Below, one piece after another: positions 36,042 to 44,533 of a DNA stretch of 64,000 nucleotides. Source of the DNA: CAZDWZ01 sp964509425 (GTDB lineage Bacteria; Bdellovibrionota_C; UBA2361; SZUA-149; CAZDWZ01); assembly GCA_964509425.1 (NCBI GenBank), contig CAZDWZ010000007.1:124001-188000 (forward strand). The letters run 5' to 3'. Under the pieces are notes generated by a model, which did no database searches, was not told the origin of the DNA, and was given only the letters and a program-made list of their open reading frames with translations. The position numbers and the translations under genes were made by a program. Numbering within the stretch: the first letter of the stretch is position 1; each line of letters begins with the position of its first letter.

Positions 36042-36824
36042 TTACGAAATAGCTTCGCTAAACTCCGTCTCGCTTTGACGTTTCGACAAAAAATGCTTGT
36101 GCATCACATCGGACAGCGAAGGTACGGGGTCGGCCGGTCCCAACTTTGCAAGTTTGCGGCAGACGTCCTGAATGGAACCCGCGGCTGCGATTGTTCCACC
36201 TTCAAGCACAATCAGGCACTCTGCAAGGCGTTCGACAACTTCCATCCGGTGAGACGAGAAGATGACCGCGGTGTTTTCAAGCTCGCCAGCGAGAATCTCC
36301 GTGAATCGCGCGGTTTGGACAATATCCAGTCCGTCAAACGGCTCATCGAACAGGAATAACCTTGGATTGATGAGATACCCCACCGCCGCTTGTACTCGCC
36401 GTCGCTCGCCCTTCGAGAGCTGTCGTCCCAGTTTTGGGAGTAATGGACTCAGCTCAAAGAGATCGACGAATCGACTGCCCTCGTGGATGTAGTATTTCGC
36501 ACTCCCGTGCTTGAGGCGACACCAGAGCTTCAAATAACCCTCAACGGTGATATCCGAGAACACCGCCCCTCCTTCGGGAGAGAATGCCATGTGCTGCCGG
36601 GGATCGAGCACGACACCATGTCCCGCTGGTTTTGCCTCGACATGGAGCAGCCCTTTTTTCGGAACAAGGAGGCCGAGAATGGTCTTCAAAAGCGTGGATT
36701 TCCCGGAACCATTGTGGCCGATAACTGCGATGACTCTCGACTGCACCGACAGCTCAGGAACTCTCAAGACGACTTCCTTCGAGTAGGCAACTTCAAGACT
36801 TCGAATATTCAGGGCAACCTGCAT
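36042..36824 (-). CDS. ABC transporter ATP-binding protein
   Basis: This 260-aa nucleotide-binding subunit has Walker A GHNGSGKSTLLK, Q-loop region FSPEGGAVF, a modified signature LSKGERRR in place of LSGGQ, Walker B LFLFDEPFDGLD and the H-loop SSHRMEV. The start ATG at 36824 shares one base with the TAA stop of the permease gene and has GGAGG 5-8 bases upstream, so the open frame extending to 37340 is an artefact. It pairs with the ABC-2-type permease upstream as a likely exporter. The modified signature is found in several exporter ATPases. The substrate is unknown. Confidence 0.88.
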   Translation of the reverse strand: MQVALNIRSLEVAYSKEVVLRVPELSVQSRVIAVIGHNGSGKSTLLKTILGLLVPKKGLLHVEAKPAGHGVVLDPRQHMAFSPEGGAVFSDITVEGYLKLWCRLKHGSAKYYIHEGSRFVDLFELSPLLPKLGRQLSKGERRRVQAAVGYLINPRLFLFDEPFDGLDIVQTARFTEILAGELENTAVIFSSHRMEVVERLAECLIVLEGGTIAAAGSIQDVCRKLAKLGPADPVPSLSDVMHKHFLSKRQSETEFSEAIS

Positions 36825-38119
36825 TAGACCTCCTCCAGGTGGGCAGCAAACCAAATTGCGTGTCGCTTGAGAAGGAACCAAACCAAAACGGTTGCAATGA
36901 TCCCATGAACCAGAAGCGAGAACGCCGGCTGCGAGAGCACGGGTGTCAATATCACTGGACTCAATCCGATAACCGGGAAGTAGACGAGAGCTTTTTGGGC
37001 CGCAAACAAAACTCCTTGTGAATCTCCCGCGAACAGCGAATAGATCCAGAGAAGCGTCCCGCCGATCACAAGCACGAGTGGGACATACCGGTAGATGATA
37101 CTCCAGAATGAGTGTCGTCGAAGGAGTTCGCTCAGCGAAGCGATCACCGTGACTAACGCCAAGCTGCTCGAGACTGCGAAGAGCCAAGCAATAAAAGTAG
37201 TCTGCTCGGGCATGAACAGGGCTCGAGTTTCCACGGGTACTGCCGCGTGATACGCCAGAATCGAAAGTGGGATCGAGATCAAAATAAAAAGTGAAACGCG
37301 GAAGAGAGTAATAATCCAAATCGAGAGGTAAAACTCCCACTTCCCACAGACCGCAACGAGCGGAAGTAAAGCGTTGTTCTCAGCAAAACATCGCAGCACT
37401 TTTCGATACCCGTTTAGTGTCAGCCAAAGCGATGCAACGATCAGCATGCAGGTGTTGATCACGAACACCATGATGATCGTGGCGTGAGTCATGTCCATGG
37501 CATTTTGCATACCACCTGATCGGAGCAGAACCGTACCAGTGAGATCCTCGAGCTCTTGGGATTTCTCCTTGGCTTTTCCGAAAAATTCGTTGACGTCGTT
37601 ATTTCGATTATCTTGCGCGAGAATAAAAACGCCGAGTGCGCGAAGGGAGCTTACCTTCGAAGAAGTAACGCCATTCTGAAAGTCGATAATGATATCGGAA
37701 GAGCACTCCTCGCAAACGTGAATGCGGTGCGTCGCCAACGAGAAATATTGAACGAACTTCTGTAAATCCGCGGGGGTGTCGGCACTCTTTCGGATCGTGA
37801 CGTCCAAAGTCTCTAGGTGGCAGTCGGCGCTCGGTGGCACCTCCACCGCTCCCGATCTCTGCCAGGTGCAGACTTCTGGCTGAGGCGGAAGCTTGGACTT
37901 TCCGTGAACGACCCCTTGTATCCAATCCACAGTCCCGTCTCTTGTCTCGACGCGCTGTTTGAACTGTTCGGGGGTTTCTTCGAGGAGATGAAGGTAGGCT
38001 GCCGAGATAAAAATCTGGCCGGTGGCAAGGAAGACCCCAAGTATGAGCGGCCACAGGAGCAGTTGGCAAAATAACCTTCTATCCCGCAAAAATGCGAGCG
38101 CAATTCGGAAGCTTCTCAT
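36824..38119 (-). CDS. ABC-2-type transporter permease
   Basis: This 431-aa membrane protein has an N-terminal helix (LFCQLLLWPLILGVFLATGQIF), a long extracytoplasmic segment of about 170 residues containing Cys pairs (CEEC, CTWQRS, CHLE), then five or six helices at the C-terminus. This layout (one helix, large loop, then the rest) is the ABC-2 exporter pattern, and the protein is twice the size of CcmB, so despite the nearby ccmE gene it is unlikely to be a cytochrome c maturation permease. It is coupled by one-base overlap to the ATPase gene. It lies 176 bases after ccmE on the same strand. Confidence 0.8.
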   Translation of the reverse strand: MRSFRIALAFLRDRRLFCQLLLWPLILGVFLATGQIFISAAYLHLLEETPEQFKQRVETRDGTVDWIQGVVHGKSKLPPQPEVCTWQRSGAVEVPPSADCHLETLDVTIRKSADTPADLQKFVQYFSLATHRIHVCEECSSDIIIDFQNGVTSSKVSSLRALGVFILAQDNRNNDVNEFFGKAKEKSQELEDLTGTVLLRSGGMQNAMDMTHATIIMVFVINTCMLIVASLWLTLNGYRKVLRCFAENNALLPLVAVCGKWEFYLSIWIITLFRVSLFILISIPLSILAYHAAVPVETRALFMPEQTTFIAWLFAVSSSLALVTVIASLSELLRRHSFWSIIYRYVPLVLVIGGTLLWIYSLFAGDSQGVLFAAQKALVYFPVIGLSPVILTPVLSQPAFSLLVHGIIATVLVWFLLKRHAIWFAAHLEEV

Positions 38120-38295
38120 GGAGACTGTTATTGAGGCGAACCTGACATAAGGTGCCCGTTCGACGCGGATTTTTCTGTTTTTTCACCTCGTCTCCACGAA
38201 TTCGCGGCCTCGCAAGAAAAGAAGTCTCCAAGTCAACGAATTTCAGCACAATGCGGGGGCGGATAATCAGCCGGCTCGATGCGGAATATCGGCCT

Positions 38296-38760
38296 CTAAT
38301 ATGAGTGCTCTTCACCCACCGTCGGGGGTTTATATTTTGAGGGGCACTGGGTGAGAAGGTTTTTTGCGGCAAACTGTGTCCCGTCGAATCGGCCTTCGAG
38401 GATAACGTCGCGGCCGGCTTTCAGCGTATCGGGCATCAATCCCTCATACACGACGAGTAACCTGGGAGGGGGTGGGACAGCGGCCTGGGCCGGGGGAGTT
38501 CCAGGGAGAGCGGCTTCGCCCTTCTTGATGTCTCCGACGAAAAACCGAACCACTGGACGCTCTCCTCCCGTGTTCTCGATCTTTCCCTCGCTCACACGAG
38601 CTCCAACACGAATATTTTCCCGAGCCTTCGCGTCTTTGAGCAGCTCATCGACGGTGACCACTGCCTTTGCGCTGCTCTTCACCGCAGAGACTATAAGAAC
38701 GATAATCGCGGCGGCTACAACTGTCAGCGCGAGATAAAATCTCCAGTTCTTCCCAATCAT
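38296..38760 (-). CDS. ccmE: Cytochrome c maturation heme chaperone CcmE, Cys (CxxxY) type
   Basis: This 154-aa membrane-anchored periplasmic protein has an N-terminal helix (FYLALTVVAAAIIVLIVSAV), the OB-fold strand RVGARVSEGKI, VVYEGLMPDTLKAGRDVILEGRF and AAKNLL near the end. In ordinary CcmE the heme-binding His lies in an LAKHDENYMP motif. Here the matching site reads LLTQCPSKYKPP, so Cys139 and Tyr143 form the C-x-x-x-Y variant known from Desulfovibrio and some archaea (System I*). A Pro/Ala-rich insert (about residues 84-100) splits the domain. The ATG overlaps the M23 gene stop by 4 bases. Other ccm genes are not in the window. Confidence 0.85.
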   Translation of the reverse strand: MIGKNWRFYLALTVVAAAIIVLIVSAVKSSAKAVVTVDELLKDAKARENIRVGARVSEGKIENTGGERPVVRFFVGDIKKGEAALPGTPPAQAAVPPPPRLLVVYEGLMPDTLKAGRDVILEGRFDGTQFAAKNLLTQCPSKYKPPTVGEEHSY

Positions 38761-40190
38761 TCGAGGATTCTCACTTCACGAATACCAAGCTTCTTGCGAA
38801 GCTCCCGAAGCTTCACGAGAATAAGTCGCTCGTACGAGATCGGGTCGTCCCAATCTCCCGGTCGCACCGACATTCCCTGAACCAGTAATGAAAAGCCGTA
38901 CCCGTCCTCCAGCGCCAGACCGGTCGCTCCAGCCACTCCGAGTTCATCGCCGAGATTGACTCGATCGCCTTCGCGTTTCATAAACGATGAAAGGTGCGCG
39001 TATCGAGTTGCCACACCAAATCCATGGTCGACGATGAGAGTCTTCCCATGCGCAGCGAGATCGTCAGCATAAATTACGATTCCGGCTGCACTCGCGCGAA
39101 CTATCTGCCGGGCCGCTAAGCGGAGGAAAGTTTCCTTCGCGCGTATCGATAGTGCGCTCTCTCCACCGCTCAATTGAAGGGTGTCACCCTCCACCCACAG
39201 CGCATCGCCTGATAGTCGTCGAAATACACCCTGCCAAAACGCTTGCGGTTTTGGACGCACGAAAAGTGGGAGCAGCTTATCCTCCGCCGACTGAAAGGCG
39301 GTGGACGTCACCTTCCCCTTCAGCTCTTGTTCGAGACTCTCCCATTTTCCTGGAGGAAGCTGGGCTGAGTACGTTTTTGATGGGGCCACCGGACGAATTT
39401 TGATTGGAAGGTCGATCCCGGCCGTGTTCCCGGCTCCGTCTCTCACGAAGAGACGGATGGCTTTCAGATCGGCGGCAAGATCGAGGGGCAGCGGGAAAAA
39501 TGCACAGAAGATATTATGGAACGGCGCAAAATCTTGGTGCAGCCCTTTCGCCGGAAGCCCTGGGAAGATGTACGCCCCAAAGGTTACTCCGGAGAGAATA
39601 TCGATTGTTTCGCTGATGCGATAACAGACCAGGCCGCTCGATCCGGCGGCATACTCCGAATCACCGGCGAGAAGCTCGATGCTCGCGGGCTGGTAGTCAA
39701 CTTTGAAAATCACCGGAAGCGTTGAAGTGTTCACTCGATAGCTTCGGTCTTGTGCAGACACCGTGACGGAGGCCTCACCTTCGGCTATCCCCGCCTCCTT
39801 CGCGTTAATGAGAAAGAGAAACGTCTCGTCGTCTTTCGCCTTCGGAAATTCTTTCTTAAGAAGAACTCGAGAATGCTCTCGTTGAGTGAGAACTATCTCA
39901 ACCTTCTTCAGCCCGGTGCCGAAGTCTCGTACCCGCACTCGCATCTCATTTCCCGCACTTCCCAGTGCTACGGGAAGCTTCGTGATCTCGATGAAGGGCG
40001 ACTCTTGCTCGAGATAGTTCCAGTACACGTAGTACCAAACCACGAGAATCACCGGGACCATGAGGAGCAGAATGACGAACTTTACGAGACTCGAATATTT
40101 CGCGAAGAACGGGTAGCGAACGGGTTTGACCCCGGTGCCAAAAGGTCCGAACTCATTCTGTTCCGGCGCCTTGAAGCCGTCGTCACTCAC
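38757..40190 (-). CDS. Membrane-anchored M23/LytM-like protein with degenerate active site
   Basis: This 477-aa protein has a cytoplasmic N-terminus, one membrane helix (FVILLLMVPVILVVWYYVYW), Ig-like beta regions, and a C-terminal LytM fold: GIVIYADDLAAHGKTLIVDHGFGVATRYAHLSSF. The final zinc motif HxH is missing: the position reads YGFSLLV, and the first His-Asp ligand pair is also not evident. Zinc hydrolase activity is therefore unlikely, as in the activators EnvC and NlpD, and a peptidoglycan-binding or amidase-activating role is more probable. It overlaps the sigma factor gene by 4 bases upstream and ccmE by 4 bases downstream. The ATG at 40190 is part of the sigma-gene overlap. Confidence 0.78.
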   Translation of the reverse strand: MSDDGFKAPEQNEFGPFGTGVKPVRYPFFAKYSSLVKFVILLLMVPVILVVWYYVYWNYLEQESPFIEITKLPVALGSAGNEMRVRVRDFGTGLKKVEIVLTQREHSRVLLKKEFPKAKDDETFLFLINAKEAGIAEGEASVTVSAQDRSYRVNTSTLPVIFKVDYQPASIELLAGDSEYAAGSSGLVCYRISETIDILSGVTFGAYIFPGLPAKGLHQDFAPFHNIFCAFFPLPLDLAADLKAIRLFVRDGAGNTAGIDLPIKIRPVAPSKTYSAQLPPGKWESLEQELKGKVTSTAFQSAEDKLLPLFVRPKPQAFWQGVFRRLSGDALWVEGDTLQLSGGESALSIRAKETFLRLAARQIVRASAAGIVIYADDLAAHGKTLIVDHGFGVATRYAHLSSFMKREGDRVNLGDELGVAGATGLALEDGYGFSLLVQGMSVRPGDWDDPISYERLILVKLRELRKKLGIREVRILE

Positions 40191-41320
40191 CGATCAAGCC
40201 CCCCTTCGTCGCCGGCAGAAAGACCGACCTCCACTTCGCCATCGTCTCCAAGACCGAGCCGTTCGGCAAGAAATGATTTGAGCCGCTCTTTCAGCCGATT
40301 TTCAATTTGACGGATTCGCTCACGACTCAATCCGAATTCATCGGCGATTTCTTGCAGTGTCTGGGGCTCTTCGGTGAAAAGTCGCCGCTCGATGATCGCA
40401 CGCTCTTTCTCGTCGGCGATGAGCTTGAAGTCGTCGACGGCTTTTCGCAGGCTATCGGCGAATTGCTCTTGGACCACCTGTTCCTCGACGTTTGGCCCGG
40501 GAGACGGAAGAATGCCATGGAGGTCTCCACCGTAATCATCTCCGGACGGACTCCCAAGCGGTGCGTCAACGCTCAGATCAGGCAGTGCCAAGCGCTGCTC
40601 CATTTCAACGACTTCCGATTCCTTTACCGAAAGTCGTTGCGCGAGAAGTTTGGCTTCGGGAACAAACCCTTCAGCCTCCAGCTTTTCCTTTTCCTTCTGC
40701 AAGTTGAAGAAAAGCTTTCTTTGCGCCTGCGTCGTCCCTACCTTTACGAGCCGGATATTATTGATGAGATGGCGCAGCATATATGCTCGAATCCAGTAAA
40801 CCGCGTAGGACGGAAATCGAATTCCGCGGAACGGATCATACTGTTGAATCGCTTCAAGCAGCCCAATGTTCCCTTCTTGAACAAGGTCGAGAATGTTGCC
40901 GACATTTCGTTGATATTCTCTCGCGACCATCACGACGAGTCTCAAGTTCGCTAGGATGAGCCGGTATCCCGCCGCTTGATCTTTGTTTTTGAAAAATTTG
41001 ACGGCGAGCTCATGCTCCTCTTCACGAGAGAGCGGCGGAATATTTCGAATTTCGTTGAGATACCTCTGAAGGGGATCGAGCAGCGCGACACTCGAGGCGC
41101 CGCGATCCTCACCGGCCGAGGAGTCGTCGGGAGACTCTCGTTGAACCGTGGGAATTAGCGCAGCTAACCCTGCGATGCTCTCGTCCGGCGAATGAGTCGC
41201 CTCGGAATCGCCCACTTCGATAAATTCTGCCGGCGAATCCTCATCGGACTCCTCAGCCGGATCGATCACCTCGACCTTGGGGGCACCTTTCGCTTCATCG
41301 ATGTCAGGAATCTTGACCAA
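40187..41320 (-). CDS. RNA polymerase sigma factor, sigma-70 family (RpoH/RpoD-like)
   Basis: This 377-aa protein begins with an acidic extension of about 75 residues (ESDEDSPAEFIEVGDSEA). Region 1.2 is LQRYLNEIRNIPPLSREEEH. Region 2 has LRLVVMVAREYQRNVGNILDLVQEGNIGL and the promoter-melting KFDP-like QQYDPFRGIRFPSYAVYWIR. Region 3 follows (RLVKVGTTQAQRKLFFNL), and region 4 ends with the helix-turn-helix LQEIADEFGLSRERIRQIENR. Lack of region 1.1 and the length suggest an alternative (heat-shock-type) factor, not the primary sigma. It is the second gene of an operon after rsmE (17-base overlap) and before the M23 gene (4-base overlap). Co-expression with rsmE and envelope genes suggests a stress regulator. 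Confidence 0.9.
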   Translation of the reverse strand: MVKIPDIDEAKGAPKVEVIDPAEESDEDSPAEFIEVGDSEATHSPDESIAGLAALIPTVQRESPDDSSAGEDRGASSVALLDPLQRYLNEIRNIPPLSREEEHELAVKFFKNKDQAAGYRLILANLRLVVMVAREYQRNVGNILDLVQEGNIGLLEAIQQYDPFRGIRFPSYAVYWIRAYMLRHLINNIRLVKVGTTQAQRKLFFNLQKEKEKLEAEGFVPEAKLLAQRLSVKESEVVEMEQRLALPDLSVDAPLGSPSGDDYGGDLHGILPSPGPNVEEQVVQEQFADSLRKAVDDFKLIADEKERAIIERRLFTEEPQTLQEIADEFGLSRERIRQIENRLKERLKSFLAERLGLGDDGEVEVGLSAGDEGGLDR

Positions 41321-42089
41321 GCCAACTGTTCTCCAATAGCAGCAAATCGTGTTGTGCCAGCATTGCTGTCACCGCTGTCTCTACTCTCAGCACTCTCGTT
41401 CCCAGCATCACTGTCTCAAATCCGAAGTCCAGAAACGCCTTTATCTCGTCGTCCGACCAACCTCCCTCGGGACCAAGCGCAAAAACCGGAGTCCTACTGT
41501 CCCCAGGTTGAACTCTCAGCGGTTTCGGCTTGTTGTTCGACTCCGCGGCAGGCGAGGCGACGATTCTCCGTGTTGATTCCTCCGGAAATATTTCCTGAAG
41601 CCACGCGGCAAAACCAGTCGATTTCCGCGGCTTCCTGTCGGATAACACTAAAACCTGCGGAGCGCGAGTGCTGACGCCCTGTTCCAAACCCAATCGAATA
41701 TGCTCTTGATATTCCTCGGGCTTCAGCAGCGGACTTGAGAAGTAGCTTTTTTCCACCTTGGTCGAGTTCATCAGGACGATTTTCCCGACACCCATACACG
41801 CCGCGGTTTGAAGCACTTTTTTTAGACTTTGCGGCCTGGGCATCGCGAGGAGAAGTTCGCGCGAGGGCGCATTCTTCTCCTCTTCCAACTGTCCCGCGAG
41901 CACAATAATCTCGTCGTCGTTCAGCTCCACGAGAGTGCCTCGTCCAATACCGGCATGAAGTTTTCCAATACGAAGCGTGTCTCCGGGTTTCAACTTGAGG
42001 ACGTTTCGAATGTGGACAGCCCTCGATCCTCTGACACGGAAGATGTTGCCGTTCTCCAGTTCGGATTCTTCAAATATCAGCATGTTCAT
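41304..42089 (-). CDS. rsmE: 16S rRNA (uracil-1498-N3)-methyltransferase RsmE
   Basis: This 261-aa SPOUT-class methyltransferase methylates U1498 of 16S rRNA. The N-terminal PUA-like domain (HIRNVLKLKPGDTLRIG) is followed by the knotted domain with KIVLMNSTKVEKSYF, EQGVSTRAPQVLVL, ALGPEGGWSDDEIKAF and LGTRVLRVETAVTAML, the classic C-terminal SAM-binding motif. It is the first gene of the minus-strand operon. The 151 bases to the divergent glyQS start carry the probable promoters of both operons. A near-poly-A/T stretch around 42200-42240 is visible. Confidence 0.95.
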   Translation of the reverse strand: MNMLIFEESELENGNIFRVRGSRAVHIRNVLKLKPGDTLRIGKLHAGIGRGTLVELNDDEIIVLAGQLEEEKNAPSRELLLAMPRPQSLKKVLQTAACMGVGKIVLMNSTKVEKSYFSSPLLKPEEYQEHIRLGLEQGVSTRAPQVLVLSDRKPRKSTGFAAWLQEIFPEESTRRIVASPAAESNNKPKPLRVQPGDSRTPVFALGPEGGWSDDEIKAFLDFGFETVMLGTRVLRVETAVTAMLAQHDLLLLENSWLGQDS

Positions 42090-42240
42090 CGGAAGAATCT
42101 GCGGAAAGGGTCTCTGATACTGTTTCGCGAGTCCAAAACGGCTCTGGTGAGAGGAGATAAGGAATCTTTCAATACGATTGAGAACGGGTTATAGCCTTTT
42201 TTCCTTGTGCTGAGAAACAACACAGTTTTTACAATTTTCT

Positions 42241-43575
42241 ATGACGGCCGAACCCACACCGAATCTTGACTCTATCGATCCTATAGTCTCGTTGGCGAAG
42301 CGACGCGGATTTATCTTTCCGTCCAGCGAGATCTACGGAGGGCTCGCCTCCTGCTATGATTACGGGCCGCTCGGGGTCGAGCTAAAGCGAAACGTCAAAG
42401 ACGCTTGGTGGCGTTCCATGGTCCGCCTCAGAGATGACGTCGTAGGACTCGACGCGTCGATCATCATGCACCCAAAAGTGTGGGAAGCGTCAGGGCACGT
42501 TGCGGGATTTCACGACCCCTTAGTTGAATGTCAGTTCTGCGGCCTTCGGGCTCGTGCCGATCATGTGCAGGACATCACGACGAAGTGCCCAAAGAACGAT
42601 AAAAAAGAACATCAATGGGGTGCACCGCGGAATTTCAACTTGATGTTCAAAACGCATCTTGGACCCGCTGAAGATACGGCGAGTGTCGTTTACCTGAGAC
42701 CGGAAACAGCTCAAGGTATTTTCGTAAACTTCGGAAACGTTATCGATTCGACCAGAGTGAAAGTTCCCTTCGGTATCGCGCAGCAAGGAAAGTCTTTCCG
42801 GAACGAGATCACCACGCGCCGATTCACATTCCGTACCTGCGAATTTGAGCAGATGGAAATGGAATTTTTCTGCAAGCCTGACACCGACATGGAGTGGTTC
42901 GAATACTGGAAGTCGGAACGGCTGAAATGGTTCACCGACCTCGGAATCACCCCCTCACGGCTGCGTCTTCGCGCCCATGCGTCTGACGAGCTTGCGCACT
43001 ATTCGAAGGCCTGCGCGGATGTCGAGTATATGTTTCCGTTCGGTTGGTCTGAGCTCGAAGGCATTGCAGCACGTGGTTGTTTCGATCTTACGCAGCACTC
43101 GGAGCACAGCGGGAAACAGCTTCTCTGGCGCGATCAGACGACGAATGAAACGTTTATCCCGCACGTCATCGAGCCGGCATTGGGCACTGACCGTGCAATT
43201 CTCACGTTCCTCATTGATGCCTACAAAGAGGAAGAAGTAGACGGGAACCCGCGTACGGTTCTTAAGTTTCATCCGCGAATCGCCCCAATCAAAGTCGCGG
43301 TCTTTCCGTTGCTCAGAAAAGACGGGCATCCGGAGAAGGCGGAAGAAGTATACAAAATGGTTCGCGAGAATTATGCCGCGAGCTACGACGACAGCGGAAA
43401 CATCGGAAGAAGATATCGAAGACAAGACGAGGCCGGAACTCCGGTCTGTCTCACTATCGATCATCAAACGCTGGAAGATGGAACGATCACGCTTCGCGAT
43501 CGCGACACGCTCGAGCAAAGCCGATTGAAAATCACGGACCTCAGAGAAAACCTAATCAAGCGATTCGGTTTCTAG
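42241..43575 (+). CDS. glyQS: Glycyl-tRNA synthetase, dimeric (alpha2) type
   Basis: This 444-aa class II enzyme charges tRNA-Gly. Motifs: GFIFPSSEIYGGLASCYDYG at the N-terminus, motif 2 RNEITTRRFTFRTCEFEQMEMEFF, a WFTDLGI region, and motif 3 LGTDRAILTFL. The C-terminal anticodon-binding domain reads PIKVAVFPLLRKDGHPEKA to GTPVCLTIDHQTLEDGTITLRDRD. A zinc-like Cys pair (CQFCGLRA) sits in the insertion. This is the eukaryote/archaea-like single-chain GlyRS, not the bacterial alpha2beta2 GlyQ+GlyS. ATG 42241 starts right after a TTTTCT stretch without a clear ribosome binding site. A CACAGAG hairpin lies 25 bases past its stop. Confidence 0.95.
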   Translation: MTAEPTPNLDSIDPIVSLAKRRGFIFPSSEIYGGLASCYDYGPLGVELKRNVKDAWWRSMVRLRDDVVGLDASIIMHPKVWEASGHVAGFHDPLVECQFCGLRARADHVQDITTKCPKNDKKEHQWGAPRNFNLMFKTHLGPAEDTASVVYLRPETAQGIFVNFGNVIDSTRVKVPFGIAQQGKSFRNEITTRRFTFRTCEFEQMEMEFFCKPDTDMEWFEYWKSERLKWFTDLGITPSRLRLRAHASDELAHYSKACADVEYMFPFGWSELEGIAARGCFDLTQHSEHSGKQLLWRDQTTNETFIPHVIEPALGTDRAILTFLIDAYKEEEVDGNPRTVLKFHPRIAPIKVAVFPLLRKDGHPEKAEEVYKMVRENYAASYDDSGNIGRRYRRQDEAGTPVCLTIDHQTLEDGTITLRDRDTLEQSRLKITDLRENLIKRFGF

Positions 43576-43599
43576 AAGCCACTCCCTGGAATCTCTGTG

Positions 43600-43674
43600 C
43601 CTCTGTGGTTCAATAGAAACGCAAATCACCGCGTCGTAAAGACTTGGTTCGCGGCATCTATTGAACCGCAGAGG
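43600..43674. repeat. CACAGAG-type inverted repeat between convergent genes
   Basis: The 18-base arm CCTCTGTGGTTCAATAGA (43600-43617) faces TCTATTGAACCGCAGAGG (43657-43674) with one mismatch. It sits between the convergent glyQS and the hypothetical gene at 43715, where it may terminate both transcripts. Its loop carries TCACCGCGTCGT (43626-43637), the reverse complement of a segment of the element at 32213-32224. Confidence 0.72.
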
Positions 43675-43714
43675 TACGGACTAAGCGCCGGGAACAGCTT
43701 GGGTTGGGGTCTCG

Positions 43715-44524
43715 TTAGCTGCCGGCCGCCGCTCTCGCCGCTCTTCCGTATTTCATCTCCAGGAATGGCACGACGAGGAAGCACAACACCTTGCAGGCAA
43801 TCAGGGCGAGGCAGATTTTTTTCGAAATCGAGAAGAGCTGATACCACTTGGGATTCCCCGGTTTCAAAACCTCCATGGAATCCACCATCATCACTTCACA
43901 CGCACCGTTTCCTGTGTCTGTTCTCACCAGGCTGCTTTTCCGCAATTGCTCGGAGGCTCCCGCCGGATGATAGTCAATGAGCTGTCCGGTGAACTCGACC
44001 TGATCTCCGATATGAACGGAGCGAATTTTCTCGCGAACAAAATCAGACTGAGAGAGCATATGGGTATTTGAAAGCTCCTCACCAGAGAATGCCCTCATTG
44101 CGTCGGAATCGTTCGTTCGCATGAAGCAGGTCCACGGTTCGCTCCAGAACTCCATTTTTTTATAGATGCCGCTCGACGCGTTATTGCCCCAAATGACGCA
44201 GAGATCCTTGAGATCGACCGAATTGCTTGTGTGGTAGATGTCGTCGAACGCACTGATGTCGTTGTGTGTGACGACAAGTCCACGAATTGAATATTCGGCG
44301 CGCGGCTGAATCATGTATTCCGCCCCGCCGTAATCAAACTCGTAGACTCTTGCCTTGATCTCTCGCTGCTCGGGTGGCGTGTTCAGAGCCGGAAGCATCT
44401 CGCTGGGCGGCGGAAGTATGCTCTTTTGGCGGTACGCCACGCCGAGCAGAACCAGCCAAACCGGAATCAGCACATTCGCCGCCCGAGAGACGTCCCTCAG
44501 AGCTTTATAAACCCCGACCCCCAA
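43715..44524 (-). CDS. Uncharacterised membrane protein with DLCVIWG and DTGNGACE motifs
   Basis: This 269-aa protein has an N-terminal hydrophobic helix (NVLIPVWLVLLGVAY), a periplasmic-looking domain of about 190 residues and a C-terminal helix (CLALIACKVLCFLVVPFL). The domain carries YSIRGLVVTHND, VDLKDLCVIWGNNA, FWSEPWTCFMR, GDQVEFTGQLIDY and DTGNGACEVM, an order of motifs that recurs in conserved bacterial proteins of unknown function; this recall is from memory and unverified. It starts (TTG 44524, with AGGAG 6 bases upstream) 9 bases after the stop of the VWA gene, so the two form an operon. The function is unknown. Confidence 0.65.
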   Translation of the reverse strand: MGVGVYKALRDVSRAANVLIPVWLVLLGVAYRQKSILPPPSEMLPALNTPPEQREIKARVYEFDYGGAEYMIQPRAEYSIRGLVVTHNDISAFDDIYHTSNSVDLKDLCVIWGNNASSGIYKKMEFWSEPWTCFMRTNDSDAMRAFSGEELSNTHMLSQSDFVREKIRSVHIGDQVEFTGQLIDYHPAGASEQLRKSSLVRTDTGNGACEVMMVDSMEVLKPGNPKWYQLFSISKKICLALIACKVLCFLVVPFLEMKYGRAARAAAGS

Positions 44525-44533
44525 CTCCTGCTC

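Noticed and set aside
36825..37340. N-terminal extension of the ABC ATPase frame by 172 residues
   Set aside because: The extension overlaps the permease gene in another frame; the ATG at 36824 with GGAGG is the real start.
36824..38760. ABC pair next to ccmE read as CcmA and CcmB
   Set aside because: The permease is about twice the CcmB size with a 170-residue outside loop, and the ATPase signature LSKGERRR suggests another exporter.
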